Source: Avena insularis
Lineage: Eukaryota > Streptophyta > Magnoliopsida > Poales > Poaceae
Length of the DNA stretch: 64,000 bases
Assembly (NCBI GenBank): GCA_023614405.1
Contig: CM042690.1
Coordinates: 524,536,293-524,600,292, forward strand
Direction: 5' to 3'
The notes beneath the pieces were generated by a model. That model did no database searches and was not told the origin of the DNA. It saw only the letters and a program-made list of their open reading frames with translations. This document shows positions 32,925 through 45,679 of this stretch, in pieces. The position numbers and the translations under genes were made by a program. Numbering within the stretch: position 1 is the stretch's first letter; each line of letters opens with the position of its first letter.

Positions 32925-34594
32925 TGTTGCATAGAAAATAAAAAAAATCCTATGGTTGCAACCACCAAGATCATATCTATGAGATACATGTAACGGTTTC
33001 ACATGGACTCACCCTCGAAGACCGTAACGCTGATAAGCGTTGGCAAATAAGCCTTGGTTGTTATACACAAACTGTCCTCAAGGATGTGTAGGCAGTCGGG
33101 TCTCTGAGGGGCGGCGCCTCCCAGTCGGTCTCCACATATACGGTGTGCACTCAACCCTCTCTCCTCAGGCGTGTAGCGTAGTCGATCCTAGGGAACTCTA
33201 CCAATACTACAACATGGTGGTGGAGGAGATCTTGAGTAGGGATTCGCCTAAGCACCTCGCTTGTGGCAATGGATAAGGCTAGAAGGGGAGGAAGATGCCA
33301 ACCAAAGGGCATATGAGACGAAGAGTGAATGGTGTGTGATGAGAGGAGGAGGAGGGTTTTTTTATAGGTGAGGGGGCATCCCAAGGGGGCATGGGGCACA
33401 TCCATGGTGTTGACCCCACCTCTCCCCCAATTATGTGGTTGGACACTCCACTCACATCAATATAACTCCACTCATCTTCCATTTAATTTCCACTCAAAAA
33501 TCAAAGGCCTTTCAATTAAAGCACTTTAATTCTCTTGTTTTAATGCAACTCAATTTAATGAATACTTCATTTAATGAAAACTTCATTTAATTAACACATT
33601 AACATTTTATTTACTTGCTTTGTTTCGATATCCCGAAACCATTTCGGCAGATTCGGCGGAACAAATTCCGGCGATGTCCATTATCTTCTCATGTGTTCCC
33701 TATCCACTCAATTGCGTCGACTAACCTTAAGTGTGTCTTCCTACGGGTTCAAGAACTATCTAGACATGATCTAGACTTTCTCCGATCAATAATTATTAGC
33801 GGTATCTGGAGATGCATAATGACTCCCACTAGTTCCATGAAAATCCAATGATCGTCTAAACCCGTTTTGTTGTAATCAAATTTCTTTTGTCTCGTGATAT
33901 TTTACTTGTATGAGATCCGATCACTCGGTATTACCCATATCTTGTTTAATATCGTTCCCAACAAGTACTCTTTTTCTCGTTCTCGACAAGTACTCTTTTT
34001 CTTGTTCCCGTGATATAACATTCTACTGATCAAATCACTTTCTTGCAAGCTATGTCAATATGATATCACCAAGAGGGCCCTGAGTATATCTCTCCATCAT
34101 CTGGATGTAGAAATCCAACTCTTAATCCATGAGCCTCAACTAACACTTTCCAAGTACTTGACGACACCTTTATAATCACCTTGTTATGGTGTGACGTTTG
34201 CTGGAATCAAAGTAACTTTCTGGTGAAAGTGATTGGCGTGATCTCATGGTCTAAGGACATTGAGTTACTACGAATGTGATAGCAATATAAACTTGAGGAC
34301 ATGAACGTATTGATACATCTACTGCGGGTGACTGTCCATCATATCATTCTCCAATGATATGATCCTGTTATTAACAACATCCAATGTTCATGATCAGGAA
34401 ACCTTTGATCATCTGTTAATCAACAAGCTAGTATTAAGAGAGGCATTACTAGGAACATTTTATTTTGTTTATAAATCACACATGTATTAACGTTTCCGGT
34501 TAACACAATTATAGCATGAGAAATAAACATTTATCATAAACATGGAATAAGATAATAACCACTTTATTATTGCCTCTCGGGCATATTCCTTTCA
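32925..34594 (-). repeat. 3' LTR of element C
   Basis: Same length (1670 bp) as the other C LTR and clearly similar along its whole length. On the + strand it begins TGTTGCATAGAAAAT and ends ATATTCCTTTCA. Confidence 0.9.
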
Positions 34595-35067
34595 GTATCC
34601 CACTTGTAGTAGAGTTAATAACCTAGTTTAAAAAAACATGCGCATTCAACACCTATGGCAGTTTTGTGTTGTATATACGCGTTTGCTAGTGGTAAACATA
34701 ATCCCTAGATCTGACACCTTCAGGTCTGTGTGTATTTGCATGTCTTTGCGTCTCTACGCATCACTCATTCTCAAATGAGGTGGCTTTGTATAAATTTGGT
34801 GAGACCTTAGTTCCTTGGGGTTTAAAACATGGTGATATAATTTTTATACAATATATCTTCATAGTACTAGCCCATCGAACCACACCTAGTTCCTTTGTTG
34901 CTACCATAGCAGTTACTTAGCCTTTCATTGCAGTATTCGTCACAATGTCCATAACTTTGGAACTCATCCAAATCCATCATGGAACTTTCTTTCATTACAT
35001 TGTGCTACCTTAACCTATAGCCTAAATTGAGATAAACTTAATTTGTATCTTGTGACGAAACTAGTAC

Positions 35068-35212
35068 CAATGTAAAACTTAACAATGAACTATTTGTATA
35101 GTGCCAATGTAACACCTTACAATGAACTATTTGTATAGTGTCAATGTAACACCTTACAATGAACTATCTGTATAGTGTCAATGTAACACCTTACAATGAA
35201 CTATCTATCACT
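35068..35212. repeat. 37-bp tandem repeat, four copies
   Basis: Units start CAATGTAA at 35068, 35105, 35142 and 35179, each exactly 37 bp apart; the last is slightly short. Copies 2-4 are nearly identical and copy 1 is more diverged. It lies in the interior of element C, about 500 bp from the 3' LTR. Confidence 0.9.
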
Positions 35213-35368
35213 TCTACATACATAATATATTCTTAGTTCTTCCAAAGATCGTAAGAATATCCTTACTATCATCCAATGATCATCTTATGAGTCCCATGGT
35301 ATATGCTCATAACATTTAGAGCATAGGACATATCTAGATATATATGTACATATCACAGAATGATTGAT

Positions 35369-35475
35369 TAAGATATTCATATGATTTCACTCACCAAGTG
35401 TCAAAACACTTGAATCTCGCTTATCAAGATATCCATGTGATTTTATTAACCAAGTGTCAAAACACTTGAATCTTG
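35369..35475. repeat. Tandem duplication of about 57 bp
   Basis: AAGATATTCATATGATTT...CCAAGTGTCAAAACACTTGAATC occurs twice in a row with few changes. Each unit contains the inverted pair CAAGTGT/ACACTTG. Confidence 0.75.
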
Positions 35476-38400
35476 ATTCAACCTTATCCATGAGGCAAGA
35501 ACCTTTCTTGTTGTTTCCATATTGAAATAATTCAATATTTCATCTATGTACATTTATCATAACCATATTAGCGTCTCAATCTATCCATATAGACATTGAT
35601 GCCTAATATTTGGGTTTTTCCTAAGTCTTTCATCCAAATCTAATTTCAATGAAATTATTAACCTGTGTCAAATAAAAGATACATCATTTCCAATCAACGA
35701 TATGTCTTATACACAATGTATTAGAAATATGTCTCAGTGCTCCCACTTAATTTCTTGCAAATTCAAGCATCTTCATCATCTCCAGTGAAATTAAACCTTT
35801 TAACAATTTCATCATGGTGAAGATTCCAACTCTACGATGCTTATTTCAACCATTGAAGTTTGCATGCCTTTTTAGCATCCTTTGATTTAACAAAACCCCT
35901 CGGACCGTGTCACATACACGTCCTAGGTAACCATTCTATTAGAAAAATGTTGTTTAGTTTTTTCAACTAGCATATACAACAATTGACATATGTAGTGGTT
36001 GCTACACTAATCCATCCAGAATAAATATCGTTACGAAAGATCGAATAATGTCGTATTCAACTCTTTGAAAATTGTTGTAAACTCTTTACCGACATGTCGA
36101 CTATTTCATAGATGTGAAACATCCATGGCTGTTTCTTTATAGATCCAAATACAACTGATAGGTTTCATGCCTTTCAAAGGGTATGACAAGTTCAGTAACT
36201 TGGTTTCTCGTGTATGGAAATATCAAGGATTTTATGGCTTCAATCCATTTGACGGAGTCAGGACCCATCATTGCTTCTTTGCATGTAGTCGTTTCATCAT
36301 TGTCAAAAAATAATGATTCAATCTCAAATCTTACTATTTGATTGTTTATCTAACCTATGCGGTTCAATAGGAACTTAGATCTCTGTGACCACAACCTTTG
36401 AGGCACGGGAGCCATGAGCATTATGGCTACCTCTGGGATGCTTTCCGGTGCTGCGCAACTTAGCACACATAGCTTAGGTTCAATAACCTTATCAAAGTTC
36501 TATTTTCCTCCCACTTAACTTTTCACGAAAAATTCCTTCTCAAGAAACTTGACGTTCTAAGCGATAAACACGTTTGTCTTTGGTGCTATGGAGGAATACC
36601 CAACGGTTATTTAGAATAACCTACAAAGACATGCTCATCCGACTTTTATTGTAAACATTTTACTTATGCCTAGCATACCAAAGTTTGAGAAAAATACAAC
36701 TTGGGTTTTATCCCAAACCATAACTCATATGGTGTCATTTCAACGGATCATGATGAAGCTCTTTTTAGTGTAAAAGCGATAGTCACTAAAGCTTAATCTT
36801 TAAAATATCATGGAAATTTTATAAATAACGTTGTTGACCCTTCCATGTCAAACACAGTTTGATCACATTTCGTGAACACTCCATACTTCTATGGTGTTTC
36901 GAGAAACGCAAGTCAATGGAATGATTCCTCAAATCTTAGGTGTTTTTCTAAACTTGTAACTCAAATATCTTCCTTTATGACCCAACCACAAATTCTTTAT
37001 TTTCTTGTTACAATGATTTTTCACTTCATCGTGAAATCATTTGAAGATTTTCAAATGTTTCATACTTCTCCCTTATTAAGTAAATATACACATGCATTAT
37101 GTCCAATAGGTTAGTTTCTCGTTCTTCTTTGGCCCATAAACGAGGTTTTAATTATCTCCAGGAAAGTTTCACAAGCATCAATTGATCAAAATCAAAAGAC
37201 TCCAAAAATCCATTAACATGGAGTTTTCTTCTTTATTTCTTTCCAATATAATTTAAACAGCAATATCACTCAAAAATAATATTCCAATCATTCGTCTTGC
37301 GACTTTTAGCATCAGTGTTTATGGACGTGATTTATCCAACTAGATTTGTAAAAGTTCATCCATCTACTATGGAATACGGTAATTTTTTGAATAACCATTA
37401 TTCTCATAATACCGGAACAAAATAACAGTTACTAATACAAACCTTGAAGTCAAGCTTTGATGTCAACGAGAAACACAATAACACTTTATTTGTTTTCGAT
37501 GAACATCATCAAATATTCTTTTGATAGTTACTTAGGCCATTGCAGTTCATGAATTGTGTTGTTCTGTATGATACTTCATACCAACAAATTCGGTATCCAG
37601 TACTCAAGAACCACATTTTTTAACAAGCAAATAATACACCCATAATGTGTATATCATCTATATACCTAAGCTAGACTTTTCCAGTCTTTTTTCTTTCTGC
37701 CAAATATTTACCAGATTCTCTTTCATCATTACCTTTCCTTCTTAAAGAATCTATCAACATCAATAGTGGTCCCATACATATGACGCATAGTCCAAAGCAT
37801 GTATAGTCAGATACTAATACCTTTGGACTTGCACTTTGAAGTTCATCACCATCATCATATGTTTGGCATTCTTTCAAATTGCATTCCTTTTAGTAATCCT
37901 TTTAATGTAGTAAACATTTTACCTACATCTTTTATCCATCCTTATCATGAAAACTTCATGATCAAATCTACTATAGCTTATAAAGGTGAATCACGAATAT
38001 AATGTTAGTTCCCAAAACCTTTTTAGGAGATCAGGACGCCTAGCGTCTCCAACCTTCACAAATTCTCATACTATATGAGAACATGTATCTTACTAAAATT
38101 ATATTCTATCATATTGCAACCAAACATTGTTTCAGATATCACAATATCTTTCACACATGATGGTTTCTAAAACAATTCTTTCAGCCCCTAGATAACCTTG
38201 ATACTGAAACAACTTTCGAATATCAAAGATCATGGAGGCAAGCATGATACTTGGATACTAACATTAGAACTATTACTCTTGATTTAATACTACTTACTTA
38301 ATTTCAGGGAGTAAGTGAGGTTTTGCTAAAAGTTTGCAATAGTACTTTAAACTTTACATTGACACTCATAAAACAATACGATACTAGTTCGTAAAGTAAA

Positions 38401-39348
38401 AATTCTAGAATCCTATAGTTATATTATCTCAATCATAGCTAAACATAAGGTAGTTAATGAATGCCAATAACTACAACAAACTATGCAAATTCACATCGCT
38501 TCATTTTATGATAAATTAAGTTCAACTTTAATCATATTACTATGTGAACTCCCACTCAAAAATGACATCGCTCTAGTCATTTTTTAGTGATTACACGAAC
38601 CAAATTCACTATGCCACGACCGATCATCACGAGTGGTGGTGCAGCTCCAATGGAGAGCATCGTATGTGCATCATATCATCCATATGACTCATGCTTTACC
38701 TTTCGGTTCATGTTCCAAGGCCATCTATGTACATGCTAGGCTCGTCAAGTAAGAACCTTAGTACTCGTGTGTGTGTAAAACTGTCTTACACCCGTTGTAT
38801 GCGAACGTAGAGTCTATCACACCCGATCATCACGTGGTGCTTCAAAACGACGAACTTTCTTAACGGTGCATACTAAGTAAGAACATATTATTATCTTGAT
38901 ATTTAGTAGGAGGGATCATCTTATAATGCCACCGCTAAGTTCTAAACTAGACATAAGCAAAAATAAGATGTAAACAAACATCATATGCATAAAGTGATAT
39001 GATATGGTTCTTGCACTTGATAACTATCTTGTGTAACATAGTATGATCTCTATCATTCCATTTGTGTAGCGCTAAGGTCTACGGCGCTCCCACTTTTTTG
39101 TAATTCCCGAGAGTATCTCACCATACTAAAATTATAACATTTACCATATCATCACACATGCCTAGCAAAATAAATCTAGACGCTTCTAATTTATCTTTTG
39201 CATATTTTACGTGGCTTTGGGATTTCGAAGATAGAACCATTCTTACCTACCAACAAGGAACCACAACGATGATAATCAAATTATTAGCAACCCGTTGTAA
39301 TTTATATATCAACTATAGTGGGAGAGACAAACACCCGCTAGCCACTTA

Positions 39349-41135
39349 TGTTGGAAATATGCCCTAGAGACAAATATTAGTAAGGACTATTATCATATTT
39401 CATATATTTTATGATTAAGTTATATATCAAAATATAACTGTATTGAGTGGAAACATCAATACACGTCTGACATATAAAAAACCAGGGGTTCCCAGTGAAA
39501 CTCTAGTCACTGGTTCATTGGTCAATAGATGATCATGTTTCCTGATCATGTGGCATTTATGCCAGTTGGAAATGGAGTCAACTCATTATGAGAATGAGAT
39601 GATGAACCAATACCCAACCTAAACATCATGACCCGATCATGTCATGAAGTTCAAGTTACGATGATTAGAAATGGATCCTCGTAGACTATTCACTATTCCT
39701 TAGACCGTGAGGCTATATCAATCACTACCTCCCGAGAGTGCTTTGATAGCATCAAGCGCCACTTGGTAATACAGTGGTTATAAAGGTGTGTTCAGGTACT
39801 CAGAGGAAACCGTTGAGGCAATATATGTCAAGAGCGGGATTTATTTGTCCATGTGACGGGAAGATACTCAAGGGCCCACTCGGAGAAGTTTTATCCAATA
39901 GCTGCGCAGCGTGTGATTTGATCACGGGGATATCACTCATCGGAACGAGTCAAGTAGCGTTGCTTTAACAAGATTGAACACGACATGGTGATGTCATTTA
40001 TCAGATCTCGGGCAATGAAAGTATCAAGAGACAAAGTGAATAAGACACGACTATCTCGGTTCAAACGACGAAAGATCTTCGTGGAACGCACAGGGGTCAC
40101 ATGGCCATCCAGGTCCCTCTATTGATCATTGGTGCGGGAGTGTCCCAACCATGTCTGGAGTGTTCCCGAACCGTGGGGTATCACGCTTAAGGGCTTGATG
40201 ATGCTTAGAGAGTGTTTATAGGATCGGTAGAATCACTAAAGAATTGTAGAGAGAAATCCGGAAGGGTTTTGGTAAGTCCGAAGGATGTCCGGAGTGGAGG
40301 TGAAAGTGTTCCATAGCCACGGAGGTTGAATATGTGAATGAATGTTAAATATTGATTTAATCATTTATTCATAATTATTTAATAAAGAGAAAAATCAATT
40401 TAAATGGTCAAAGGCTTAATGGGCCAATTCCTGGAGGGGAGAGGGCCCATTAGGGAAAGGAGAGAGGGAGAAGGGGGCCAAGGGGGTGGCCGGCTAGGCC
40501 TAGCCCCCCACCCCCACGGAGCCCACTAGGTGGCTGGCAGCCTCCCCTCCCTCCTCCTCTCCTTTAGTCCCACCCCGGGACTTTGAGGTAGGTACCTCCC
40601 TCCCCTATATATAGTGGGGGTATTTGGCCAAATAAAATACACCAATAATCAATAAAGGTCTTCTCACTTTTGGGAGGACCTCTAATTGATATTTTCTCCC
40701 TCCCCCTCTCTCTCTCTCGTTATCGTGGTCCCAAGTCTGGACTACGCGAACGAGAGACATCTTCACCATGGAGCGCCGTCGTGCTGCGGGATTTGGATCC
40801 GGGAGCTCTACTTCCACAACTGCTGCTGGATCAGGGAAGCGGGAGTCATCGTCAGGCACCGGACGTGTGTAACTCCCCACGAGGTGTTGCACTTGAGGCA
40901 CTCAAGTCGTTGGAGCCAAAGGAGCGAAAGGACTTCATCACGACCTTGAGGTCGGCTTCGGCTCGTCTAAATCAACCACACTCTCCTGAGCATTGACAAT
41001 GCTTTTTGGTCTTCAAGGGTAAGTTCGCGAAAATCCCCTCCCGTTACTATATTACTAATAGATAGGTCCTGGCAACTTTAGGGGTTCAGGGGCATAGGGT
41101 AAATTTTTACTGTTTTCATACGCGGAACCCCTACA
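39349..41135 (+). repeat. 5' LTR of element B
   Basis: 1787 bp, TGTTGGAAATATGCCC to GCGGAACCCCTACA. A TATA box (CTATATATAG) lies at 40605-40614, after a C/G-rich stretch. It has small differences from the 3' LTR, for example around 39,960. Confidence 0.95.
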
Positions 41136-41136
41136 G

Positions 41137-41148
41137 TGGTATCAGAGC
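41137..41148 (+). promoter_or_regulatory. Primer binding site of element B (initiator-Met tRNA type)
   Basis: TGGTATCAGAGC, one base after the 5' LTR. It is complementary to the 3' end of plant initiator tRNA-Met and the standard primer site of copia elements. Confidence 0.92.
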
Positions 41149-42249
41149 TAGATGTATGTGTAGTAATGCTAGTACGGGTAGAACACACGAGACGTAGCGT
41201 GTGGGTGTTGATCTTTTAGTTGTTACCCTCCCACGTGTACTTGTGTATACCATAGTAATGCTTGATGAAGCGGCCCCCAACCGACTTTACGCGTTCATTC
41301 GCGAGACATGTCCACGCTTGACATACGTCTTGTACCGTATAAAGTGGCTTAGGGGGTGTATATCTCTCTCGCATTAGTTGGTATACCATTTGCAACGGAG
41401 GGCCCCGAAAGGGGTGTAGTAAGACAACTACTCGATCAACGTTGTGCTAAAAGTTCGTAGGTAAGAACGGTTCTTGTGCGAAAGCCCATTCAGCCACGTA
41501 AAACATGCAAAGATAAAGTAGAGGCGTCTAAGTTTGTTTTGCAGGGGGGCGTTGCTTTGTGATATGTTTGTGGCAAAGGTAAAGTAATTACCTTGTGTTA
41601 CATAGTAGTAGATAGTCACAGAGGTGACAAACTACCACGCCGAAATGACACCGGTACCCTGGTGTCTACGGCGTCGGAACCCTAGCGCCGGAACCTGGTG
41701 ACGACGGATGGAGATCACGACGTGAAGGACCATATCACATTGCATTTACATTCAATGTTATTGTTTGTATATCTTATTGTGTGCTAGTATTAGATACTCG
41801 ACGATAGCCTAATAAGATGATCCATGTTAAAATTACCAACGATTGTGTTCCCCCTTAGTGTGCACCACTAAGAAAGTTCTTCGGTATGAGGCGATGCATG
41901 GTACAGGCATGGGTGTCAGACATATCTATGTTCGCATACAGTGGGTGTAAGCCATGTTGCATAGCGAATACACTAAGGTTGAGTTGGCGATCCTAGCATG
42001 TGCAGACATGGCCTCGGAACACGGATGGTCGAAAGATCGAGCACGAGTCGCATGAATGATGTGACTGATGTTTAGCGTCCACCCTTGAACCCACATTGAT
42101 GGCCATGACAATTGGAGGAGATGTGGCTGATAGGGGTCGTGTTATCACTAGGAACCCTTTTGGGGATAGGTGTTTCTGAGTGGAGTTATTATTAACTCAT
42201 TTAATTATAAACTTAGTCTAAATTCCTTTTGCAATTATAAATGTAGAAA

Positions 42250-42957
42250 ATGGTTCTCCCCGAGATTACCTTCCCTATTGACAATTGGTTAAAAGGAGAA
42301 AAGCTCAAGTTAGATGGATCCAACTTCTCTGCATGGGTCATGTGCCTTTTCGATCTCCTTGGTAGGAACAAAGTGGCTGACTACATGATCTACGAGATGT
42401 ACTTGGAGACACCCTATTCTCATGAGACCCAGGAGCAGCGGGATCTCCGCTGCCATCGTCGTGTGATGGCCACATTTATATCAGTAGCGATGCGCCTCAG
42501 GATGGAGGATGGGCTGTGGCCAATGGTGGGAAGTCTTAATCCTCGAATAGTCATGGCACATCTGAGATCGCATTTCGTGGAAGAAGTGCGCATGTGGGAG
42601 TATGAGTTGATGGGGGACTTCCTCTCCATAAAGATGGAGGAGGGCTCCTTACTAGACGAGCACTTATTGAGCATGTACGATGCATACATGAGTCTGGCAT
42701 ACTACCTGGACAACTGGTTCGCAAGCTCTTTTGCAATGGGAGTTGTGTTGCGGTCGCTACCACCAAGCTTTCAAGCACAAGTCAGGATTTGCATTATGAG
42801 AGGCGACACGGAAACACTGGATTTCCACGAGTTCATATCACATTTTAGAGGTGTGGTTGTTGAACCCGACGTCGTTGGGGTCATCAATGACAAAGGTATA
42901 TATTTGATATACAATTTTATAAATGTTATAATCTTGCAAACACATTTGCAGTGTTAA
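42250..42957 (+). CDS. Copia-type Gag-like protein of element B
   Basis: A 235-codon open frame starting ATGGTTCTCCCC after a 1.1-kb leader. It reads like plant copia Gag: KLDGSNFSAWVMCLFDLL (the usual L-x-G-x-N-[FY]-x-x-W entry), HRRVMATFISVAMRLRM, HLRSHFVEE, LDEHLLSMYDAYMSLAYY and VVLRSLPPSFQAQV. No zinc knuckle is visible. A GT donor at 42896 and an AG acceptor at 42993 suggest that the last 20 codons are intronic. If spliced, the frame ends a few codons later at a TGA (about residue 220). The intact frame among otherwise decayed DNA is notable. No family A copy keeps this frame. Confidence 0.75.
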   Translation: MVLPEITFPIDNWLKGEKLKLDGSNFSAWVMCLFDLLGRNKVADYMIYEMYLETPYSHETQEQRDLRCHRRVMATFISVAMRLRMEDGLWPMVGSLNPRIVMAHLRSHFVEEVRMWEYELMGDFLSIKMEEGSLLDEHLLSMYDAYMSLAYYLDNWFASSFAMGVVLRSLPPSFQAQVRICIMRGDTETLDFHEFISHFRGVVVEPDVVGVINDKGIYLIYNFINVIILQTHLQC

Positions 42958-42993
42958 GTATATTTGATACTTGTTCCATTTTGCTGAAAACAG
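42896..42993 (+). other. Intron-like GT-AG segment overlapping the end of B gag
   Basis: 98 bp, GACAAAG|GTATATAT to GCTGAAAACAG|GTCC, AT-rich as plant introns are. The same donor and acceptor contexts are kept in both family A copies (243-338; 60978-61072). Confidence 0.5.
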
Positions 42994-45668
42994 GTCCTTC
43001 TGCATGAGAGGTGCTTGCTGGAGAGGAGGTGATGTTGCATGTTGATGGCGAGCATGATGATGATGGCCGACGACACTCTCCCTCAACATTTATCATTTAG
43101 TTTGTGTTTAGGATAATTATTGTAATCAAAAGATTGTGAACTTCTTTAGTGCGTCTCACACGTTGTGAGACGGTTATTCATATAAGTTTGTAACAAATAG
43201 TTGTTCTACTTTTATGAATGATTTCTATTCGTGTTCATATCTTGTTTGATCACTTGTGAATTATCCTTGTTGTTTGAAACTAATTGATAATGCGTGAACA
43301 TTTGTAAAATATTGAAATGCCTTCAAAAATCCCCAATTAATGATATTTCATTAATGAATGAAACCATTGTTTAAATTCAAAGTTATGTGATAATATGTGA
43401 AAATCATTCGATTTCTTGTCACATATAAATCATGCCTAAGTTCGGCAAATTAACTTGAACACCGTGTATTACTTGAATACAAAGTGTTTGATGAATTGTT
43501 AAAAGTAAATACATATTCGATGTATTGTGTTTTAAGGAAAATGGTAATTATCATTAAATGATTGTTTAAATGTGTAAAGAAGCTTACCAAAGGAAACATG
43601 AATATGAAACTATTTGATTTGATCAAAGTGTTTCATCAACAAAGGGTATAAATATAAAAGGGAATCTAATTACTATGATTTGATCAATAGTAATGGAATT
43701 CGACTTTATAAGAATGGCATAAAAGTAATTGTGAAATGCAAAGCGTTTTGAAACGTCAAAATGCAAAGCATCACAATGTGATATTAGATATCAAAGTGGG
43801 TAAATAGATGGCACCAAATAAATCATTGTAGTGTAGATGTAGAGACCATTAGTTAGAAATAGTTAGCACTCAATTAGAATATATAGTGAACCATTTGAAG
43901 TCGTGAAAGTTTTGGGGTTATTCGATATAACCAAAACAATAGCGAATAAGTCCTTGTAGAGTATTCATTGGAAACTTTGAATACGAAGTCCATAGCTAAA
44001 ACCAAAAGAGAAGCAAAACTGGTATTGCTTGGATTTTGGTACATTCTTGAGAAAGCTCACTTTTAGTGATATTTCTCGATTATGGAGCAAATGGAAGATA
44101 GTGAAAAACACAATGAGGATTCAAACCCTGCATCAGAGTGTTGAGAAGCGCAACGGACAATGTTCCTGAATGATTCTCTTCACAAAAGAAAGAATCAATG
44201 ATAATGATCATTGTGTTTTCCCCACTGGTGTTTTCACTACATGAAGTAGGATTCAAAAATGTAATCCATATCTAGTATGGAAACATTTGTGAATCATTTG
44301 TCGTGATTCTTGGAATATGACATACCTACGAACTACTAAGGAAATAATGGTAAACTAAAATTATGAGAAATCCCCAAAGCAAAATTCCCTTGAGATTAGA
44401 AAGCAATTCGTTGCTGAATCTCACAAGTAAAAGGGGTTACTTGAATTTTCCCAAATGACTGCAAAGCCATAGTGGAAAATGGGGTGAATGACAAAGGCAC
44501 AATTTGTCAAGTATTGGACGAATTCAAATGAATTTGATTCAAGTGTGTTGAATGTCTAGAGGATTTAAAACTAGTAATAGTACTAGTATCTCATAGTAAA
44601 ACTCTAAGTTTGATATTTGATCAAAGGATTTTGAAGTTATTCAAAATAGTGAGTGGATATGCAATTTGCATGAAATTGAGTGGGAGCTATGAAAGTCTTC
44701 CTAAAACAATATGTGATTGACATATTTTTGAGTGGGAGCTTATAGGAGTAATTCTTAATTATGTTAAGAATGAAAGCGCAAATACTTATAAATAATGATT
44801 TATAAGATGTAGAAGTTGAAAATAAGTATATTATGTAGCATTCCTTAAGGGATTCTAAAAAGGGTTTCAGAATAGAAGTTAATTAAGGAACTAGTCCTTA
44901 ATAACTCAAATTAGGAATAGTGTTAAGTTTAACATCAATGGTTGAAAGAAATAAAAGGATGATCATCATCCACTATGTTGAGACATAGGTTCTGTCTTAG
45001 AAAACCATGATGACAACTTAACATAATATATGATCCAAAAAGGAACGTTTGAAAGTGATTAAGTTCGAATCACAGAATGTTGAGCTAAGTTTGTCTACAG
45101 TGTCTAATAGAGAACTGTAGACATGTTTTCCAAATCCATAAAGGATGACTTATCTTAAAACATAAAGGGTTATGTTATAAGGGAATATGTTGGAAACTCC
45201 TGTAAATACCGATTAAAGTCAAGTAGGAAGCAAGGTGAACAAAAGCATCGAAAGTTGCACAGTGTGCACTAGTGTTTCGATGAATACATTTATAATAATA
45301 GATAAGGGTATGATCTAAAGTGTTGTATAATGTTATGGTGGGGCTAGTTCGCTTTTAACATACAATGATGTGTCCTAGGGCACAGTGCCCATGAGAAAGC
45401 CCTCGAGGTTGATCTAAAGTCACTGTAGGCTCCTAGAATCAGGCCTCGTTCTGCTGCCATAGCGACGATGCATACACACAGATGTTATCATGTGATGATA
45501 AAGTATTAATGCCAATCAAGGTGACATTAGTAAAGTTGCAAAGGATTTGGGACTGTAAAGTATAGACCCAAGACTCAACCTCTTCCATGAGCAAGCATGT
45601 TCAGGATACCAGATATATGGTGCCAAAGATTGAGAACAAATGCAGCTAGTGTATTTGTACTCTAGTGC
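42994..45668 (+). pseudogene. Decayed pol region of element B
   Basis: No long open frame. The RT centre is visible as TATGTGATTGACATA (Tyr-Val-Ile-Asp-Ile, 44710-44724): the first catalytic Asp of YVDD has become Ile. Ser-Gly-Ser coding AGTGGGAGC occurs on both sides of it (about 44,681 and 44,733), the same duplication type as in family A. Confidence 0.6.
45367..45461 (+). other. 95-bp conserved block, element B copy
   Basis: Begins GATGTGTCCTAGGGCACAG and ends TCTGCTGCCATA. It matches 2429-2523 at about 88 of 95 positions by eye. It lies about 220 bp upstream of the 3' LTR. Confidence 0.65.
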
Positions 45669-45679
45669 AAGTGGGAGAC
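45669..45679 (+). promoter_or_regulatory. Polypurine tract of element B
   Basis: AAGTGGGAGAC directly before the 3' LTR; identical to the family A tract. Confidence 0.85.

Larger units (their letters stand above)
34595..39348 (-). pseudogene. Interior of element C, decayed pol
   Basis: AT-rich with no open frame above about 80 codons. A probable RT catalytic scrap, TATATAGATGATATACAC (Tyr-Ile-Asp-Asp-Ile-His), lies at 37647-37664 on the - strand. Tandem repeats are present near 35,068-35,212 and 35,369-35,475. The conserved 95-bp block of families A and B was not found here. The last five bases, ACTTA (39344-39348), are the left target-site duplication of element B. Confidence 0.6.

Noticed and set aside
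35041..35215. 37-bp array as a CRISPR-type repeat
   Set aside because: The units are contiguous with no spacers, in a plant retroelement.
41137..41148. Part of a tRNA gene
   Set aside because: Only the short primer-binding complement is present, next to an LTR.
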